DNA of 8,199 nt from an uncultured Selenomonadales bacterium (GTDB taxonomy: Bacteria > Bacillota > Negativicutes > Selenomonadales > Selenomonadaceae), in the NCBI GenBank assembly GCA_937877565.1, contig CALFJB010000073.1, positions 1 to 8,199 on the forward strand. Reading direction: 5' to 3'. Below are positions 5,222 through 8,199 of this stretch, one piece after another. The notes under the pieces are model-generated. The model searched no databases and was not told the origin of the DNA. It saw only the letters and a program-made list of their open reading frames with translations. Position 1 is the stretch's first letter, and each line of letters opens with the position of its first letter. The position numbers and the translations under genes are program-made.

Positions 5222-7482
5222 TATTTATCACTTTTCCTTGAATTGCAAGAGCGGCAAAGTATTTGTAAATTTTCTGCTACAGTCAGACCACCGTTATTCA
5301 ATGCTTTTATATGGTCAACTTGTAAATATTGTTTATCAGGAAACACTTTACCACAACCGGCACATTTATAACCACCATTGACTTTAGCTTTCTCAAAAGC
5401 ACCTTCACGAAGTTCATTAGCAAGTTGAGGATTTACTTGCGCCATATCGTACAGTGACAATCTATTTACATATTTCTTATCGTATTTCACATTATCTGAA
5501 GTGAAGTCATAGACATCTGGATCAGAAAGTTTTGTTAATTCAATATCCACCATCTTCAAAAAGTACAGTTTCTTGCCAAAGAACAAACGTAAAATATTAT
5601 CGTCACTTTCTTCCCAGAGACTATTCAAATAATTATTTTGTTCACTTCTTCGCATATCTTCATCAAAAATTTTTCTTGCTATTTTTGCAACATCTAACTT
5701 ATTCTTATCAATGTGGTCAAATGTATAGAAATTAGGGCATTCACCTTTTTGAGCATAGTATTTTAAGATATGCAGCACATCACGCTCATCATAAGGCGGA
5801 ATCATTTCACCACTAAAAAATTGTTTTTTGCACTGTTCAACTAATTTATCCATTACTTTCTTAGGCAAATATTCTTCCGATGAATTCAAATCATCTGATA
5901 ATGTTGGTAATGCTTGCATAAATTGCTCATAGGCAGCCTTTGTACTGTCATAAACCATTACTTGATATGAAAAATCTATTCCTTCTTCATTGATATATTG
6001 AAATGCGTACATTCCCAAAGGTATTCTTTGCACAAATGGCACTGCCTCTAATTTTGTTGTATCTGTTTGGTCACTTACAATAGAAGCAAATTCTTCAATT
6101 TTAGCTATTGAAATCATTCGGAGTGTTCGTTGTTGTTGTCCTGGAGGATCATCAACAAAATCACCAGTCCCATTAAAAATAGTATCTGGATTTACCCAAG
6201 CAATCTTATCATTCCAGTTATCAATGAAAGAAACAATATATGCGATTGATGTGCCACCAGCAACTTCGCCTCGCAGTGCTCTACCTACCATTTGTGTCAT
6301 CAATACTGTGGAAACTGTAGGACGTGCCAAAAAGACCGTTTTCGTCTGCGGAAGATCAACTCCTTCAGTAAGAATATTAACATTAACTAAAACTTGTACA
6401 TCACTGTTACGATATGCCTCTATTTTCCTCTCATTTTCCTTCTGACTGATAGTTACGCCTGTTCCCATATCTTTTATACTTGAAACAACATATTCGGCTT
6501 TGATGCCAGCATTATTAAACAATTTCGTCAATGCTATAGCATGGTCTATACTGACTGTAAATACGATTGTTTTACCATACTCTTTAGCATTTTCTTTATA
6601 TTTACTAACAATCAATTTATTTCTTGGCGTACTCGCAGCAATTTTTCTTGCTAAATCTTCCGGTAATATATCAGAATGTTGTATTTTCTCCAATGCTTTT
6701 AAGCCTAAATCTATACCATATTCTTCATCTGTATAATAGGGTACAAATTTAGGTGCTGATAATATACGTCGATTTATTAATTCTTTTAACCCAACTTGAT
6801 AAACAATGCCTACATCGCCTTTTACTAATTCACCATTTTTCATTCCATCAGTATAAATTTTAGCTAAAAGCCCTTGTTCACTTTCTGCCGTACGGAATGG
6901 AGTTGCCGTTAATCCAAGCAGCTTGACATTTTTTACTCGTTCTTTTACATATGTAATGATATTTCTATATCTCTTAGCTGTAGAATGATGAGCTTCATCT
7001 ACCACTAGAAATAACTCATTCTCATCTTTGAGCCATTCATCAAGACGCTCTAAATTACGCTCAATGCTATCTTTACTGATTATCAATATATTATCTGTCG
7101 GCTCAATATCACTAGTTCTATCATGTGACGGCGCACCAGAAATAATTCTGTAATGAAACGATGATATATGAGGAATTTCAGTTGAAAATGCAAACTTTCT
7201 AAATGATTCAGCTGCCTGTTCTAACAACATTTGTCTATGTGCTAACCACAATATTTTCTTTCCTTTATCAAGCGCATTGCGCAAAAGCCAGGTTGAAGCC
7301 GTATAAGTCTTTCCTCCACCTGTTGGCAAAACAACTAATGTATTGTAATTGGAATATTTTTTATCAATACTATCCATTGCTTTCATAGCAGCACGCTGAT
7401 GTTCGTAAGGGTGTCGAGGATTCGTTCCAGATATTGGTGCGACATCTCCTGATGCTTTTGTTTCTACAAAATCTTGAGACAT
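5221..7482 (-). CDS. SF2 DEAH-box helicase with C-terminal HNH nuclease domain, 753 aa
   Basis: ATP-driven DNA translocase or helicase fused to a nuclease. N-terminal ResIII-like helicase core: Q-motif-like PYEHQRAAM (25-33), Walker A LPTGGGKTYTAS (52-63), motif Ia ILWLAHRQMLLEQA (77-90), motif II VVDEAHHS (160-167), motif III GLTATPFR (190-197). The second RecA-like domain has KTIVFT (304-309), ILTEGVDLP (370-378) and motif VI QMVGRALRGE (397-406). Residues about 440-700 are an unassigned middle. The C-terminus is an HNH zinc domain: CAGC (707-710), VDHI with His724, Asn738 in AENLQILC, and CRSC (743-746) followed by Asn747 in place of the last His, a tolerated variant. It starts 20 bp after the antitoxin gene, with AGGAAAGGAAA just upstream. 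It resembles helicase-nuclease effectors of defence systems, but I cannot match it to a named one. No methyltransferase or specificity subunit is nearby. Confidence 0.9.
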   Translation of the reverse strand: MSQDFVETKASGDVAPISGTNPRHPYEHQRAAMKAMDSIDKKYSNYNTLVVLPTGGGKTYTASTWLLRNALDKGKKILWLAHRQMLLEQAAESFRKFAFSTEIPHISSFHYRIISGAPSHDRTSDIEPTDNILIISKDSIERNLERLDEWLKDENELFLVVDEAHHSTAKRYRNIITYVKERVKNVKLLGLTATPFRTAESEQGLLAKIYTDGMKNGELVKGDVGIVYQVGLKELINRRILSAPKFVPYYTDEEYGIDLGLKALEKIQHSDILPEDLARKIAASTPRNKLIVSKYKENAKEYGKTIVFTVSIDHAIALTKLFNNAGIKAEYVVSSIKDMGTGVTISQKENERKIEAYRNSDVQVLVNVNILTEGVDLPQTKTVFLARPTVSTVLMTQMVGRALRGEVAGGTSIAYIVSFIDNWNDKIAWVNPDTIFNGTGDFVDDPPGQQQRTLRMISIAKIEEFASIVSDQTDTTKLEAVPFVQRIPLGMYAFQYINEEGIDFSYQVMVYDSTKAAYEQFMQALPTLSDDLNSSEEYLPKKVMDKLVEQCKKQFFSGEMIPPYDERDVLHILKYYAQKGECPNFYTFDHIDKNKLDVAKIARKIFDEDMRRSEQNNYLNSLWEESDDNILRLFFGKKLYFLKMVDIELTKLSDPDVYDFTSDNVKYDKKYVNRLSLYDMAQVNPQLANELREGAFEKAKVNGGYKCAGCGKVFPDKQYLQVDHIKALNNGGLTVAENLQILCRSCNSRKSDK

Positions 7483-7502
7483 AAAAATTTCCTTTCCTTA
7501 AA

Positions 7503-7715
7503 TTAATCTAATGCTACACTTTCCGTAGATACCGCTTCAATCTCTTCACCTTTTCTAGGCAATATCATAGAAAATGGAATCCCATTCTCTGTTACAGTTC
7601 TATGCAAAAACATTCTTACTGCTGTTGACAAATCTATTCCCAGATTCTCGCAAATTTTTGCTGCCTGTGCTTTCAAATTTTCATCGACCCTAACTTGCAA
7701 TAATACTGTTGCCAT
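7503..7715 (-). CDS. relB: RelB/DinJ-family antitoxin (ribbon-helix-helix), 70 aa, no toxin beside it
   Basis: Type II antitoxin and DNA-binding repressor. The ATG at 7715-7713 is chosen because GGAGG lies 7 nt upstream; the longer frame has no support. The ribbon-helix-helix strand TVLLQVRVDENLK (3-15) is followed by helices carrying the DinJ-like pattern LGIDLSTAVRMFLHR and then ENGIPF, with a C-terminal arm that normally wraps the toxin. In this family a RelE/YafQ toxin usually follows immediately; here the helicase-HNH gene follows after 20 bp. It may act as autorepressor of the operon, neutralise a chromosomal toxin, or be a remnant of a toxin-antitoxin pair. The family call is firm; the function in this setting is inferred. 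Confidence 0.88.
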   Translation of the reverse strand: MATVLLQVRVDENLKAQAAKICENLGIDLSTAVRMFLHRTVTENGIPFSMILPRKGEEIEAVSTESVALD

Positions 7716-7741
7716 TGCCTCACCTCCAACTTTATACGTCA

Positions 7742-7770
7742 ATTATACTACATTGTCGTTCGGGCAACAA
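7742..7770 (-). promoter_or_regulatory. Promoter of the relB-helicase-rpn operon
   Basis: Minus strand: perfect -10 TATAAT (7747-7742), 17-bp spacer, weak -35 TTGTTG (7770-7765). The predicted start is near 7735, about 20 nt before the antitoxin ATG. The imperfect inverted repeat ttgtcg/caacaa (7753-7758 and 7765-7770) overlaps the spacer and -35 box and could be the antitoxin's operator. It is the only convincing promoter I see for the four genes down to rpn. Confidence 0.65.
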
Positions 7771-7835
7771 GAGACACATTGAAAAATTTTTACACCGCCG
7801 CCAGAGATTTGCCTGTCTTTGAAAAGGGAGAAATG

Positions 7836-7885
7836 CAAAAAAAGGCTGCGTACATTCGTCAATCCTCAGTACTTGCCTTTTTTTG
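7836..7885. terminator. Bidirectional terminator-like hairpin
   Basis: Perfect 11-bp arms caaaaaaaggc (7836-7846) and gcctttttttg (7875-7885) around a 28-nt loop, inside which gtac at 7851 and 7868 can pair again. A run of seven A before GGC and seven T after GCC is the form of a weak bidirectional Rho-independent terminator. It would isolate the origin from the relB operon. The long loop and short GC part leave some doubt. Confidence 0.5.
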
Positions 7886-7890
7886 GTTGC

Positions 7891-7955
7891 TGAGCATTTT
7901 TCGCGAAATGGTTCGCTCAAAATGTTACGCAACATTTTTTCCTTTTAAAAGGAAA
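7891..7955. repeat. Cluster of three adjoining inverted repeats
   Basis: Tgagc/gctca (7891-7895 and 7915-7919) encloses the palindrome tttcgcgaaa (7899-7908). It is followed by aaaatgtt/aacatttt (7919-7926 and 7931-7938, loop acgc) and by the perfect 18-bp palindrome tttccttttaaaaggaaa (7938-7955). The three are end to end with almost no spacing. They could be hairpins of a single-strand origin, protein sites, or both. Confidence 0.6.
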
Positions 7956-8032
7956 GGTTCCAGTCTCTCTTTTTCAAAGTTGTGTGGAATTTTTGAATAT
8001 TTTCGCTTTCGTTTGATTTTCACCTCTCCTAA

Positions 8033-8090
8033 GGGATAGCCCCACTCTAATTTGGGGGCTATCCCACTTAGAGTATTACAGTCTCTAAGT
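8033..8090. repeat. Two adjacent hairpins next to the iterons
   Basis: A perfect 11-bp GC-rich stem, gggatagcccc (8033-8043) with ggggctatccc (8055-8065), and directly abutting it an 8-bp stem, acttagag (8066-8073) with ctctaagt (8083-8090). No T run follows either, so they are not typical terminators. They sit about 48 bp from the first iteron and probably belong to the origin or a single-strand initiation site. The structure is certain; the role is not. Confidence 0.65.
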
Positions 8091-8137
8091 ATTAGTGTTT
8101 GCGGAGGTTGATTTGGCGCGATTTATAAGCCACGAAA

Positions 8138-8199
8138 CTCATTCTCAGGATACCGTATGCTCATTCTCAGGATACCGTATGCTCATTCTCAGGATACCG
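8138..8199. repeat. Origin iterons (right end, three copies)
   Basis: Three complete copies of the 18-bp core ctcattctcaggataccg, at 8138-8155, 8160-8177 and 8182-8199, separated by tatg. The last 55 bases repeat positions 1-55 exactly. When the ends are merged in register, the circle carries three copies flanked by non-repeat DNA. Simple end-to-end joining would break the 22-bp phase, which favours merging. Confidence 0.88.

Larger units (their letters stand above)
7771..8137. other. Non-coding, inverted-repeat-rich region, probable origin
   Basis: This stretch between the operon promoter and the iterons has no credible gene. The open frames on both strands lack ribosome sites and have low-complexity composition. 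It holds six inverted repeats, described separately, and a short tract before the iterons (gcggaggttg, then atttggcgcg). No exact DnaA box (TTATCCACA) was seen. Its position beside the iterons makes it part of the replication origin by inference. Confidence 0.5.

Noticed and set aside
5221..7482. Helicase as a type I restriction HsdR subunit
   Set aside because: The nuclease is a C-terminal HNH, not an N-terminal PD-(D/E)XK domain, and no HsdM or HsdS is present.
7528..7537. gataccgctt, matching the last iteron edge
   Set aside because: A short isolated match within antitoxin codons and out of context. Treated as chance.
7732..7935. 67-codon open frame on the minus strand upstream of the antitoxin
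   Set aside because: No ribosome site, and it overlaps the promoter of the relB operon and the hairpin cluster. The coding signal is unconvincing.
7779..8039. 86-codon open frame on the plus strand in the origin region
   Set aside because: It starts with TTG, has no ribosome site, and runs through several inverted repeats. Its Phe/Lys/Ser-rich composition follows the base content.

Overview
The window looks like a complete small, low-GC mobilizable plasmid that was linearised inside its own repeats. The first 55 bases are identical to the last 55, so the molecule is most simply a circle of about 8,144 bp. AT-rich codon use, strong GGAGG-type ribosome sites, a MobA/MobL (MOBQ) relaxase and a RelB/DinJ antitoxin point to an anaerobic member of the Bacillota. 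My impression is the Negativicutes (Selenomonas, Megasphaera or Dialister relatives), but this rests on protein style and not on a search.

Layout. Every protein gene I support reads on the minus strand. From high to low coordinates they are: (i) a putative replication-origin region (about 7771-8199 joined to 1-55) with clustered inverted repeats and at least three 18-bp iterons; (ii) a tightly packed operon with its own promoter (7742-7770), made of a RelB/DinJ-type antitoxin without a toxin, a 753-aa SF2 helicase with a C-terminal HNH nuclease domain, an unrecognised 174-aa protein, and an Rpn-family PD-(D/E)XK nuclease; (iii) a non-coding region rich in inverted repeats, with an oriT candidate and the leader of the relaxase gene; (iv) the 746-aa relaxase gene; (v) a 226-bp control region; (vi) the replication initiator gene, ending just before the iterons.

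The two most interesting systems are these. First, the rep control region holds a consensus promoter on the opposite strand (TTGACA-17-TACAAT), a Rho-independent terminator on that strand, and a rep mRNA leader with three segments that can pair in two mutually exclusive ways. One of those pairings hides the rep ribosome site. This is the architecture of antisense-RNA copy-number control, and it is combined here with origin iterons. Second, the antitoxin, helicase-HNH, 174-aa and Rpn operon looks like an antiphage or anti-plasmid cargo module. The rpn gene contains a well-placed in-frame internal ribosome site and start for a 69-aa C-terminal protein. That matches the intragenic RpnS antitoxin arrangement known from E. 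coli Rpn proteins.

The relaxase mRNA can also fold a 16-bp stem over its ribosome site. Control of translation start by RNA folding therefore appears at two of the plasmid's genes. No rRNA, tRNA, CRISPR array or insertion sequence was seen.
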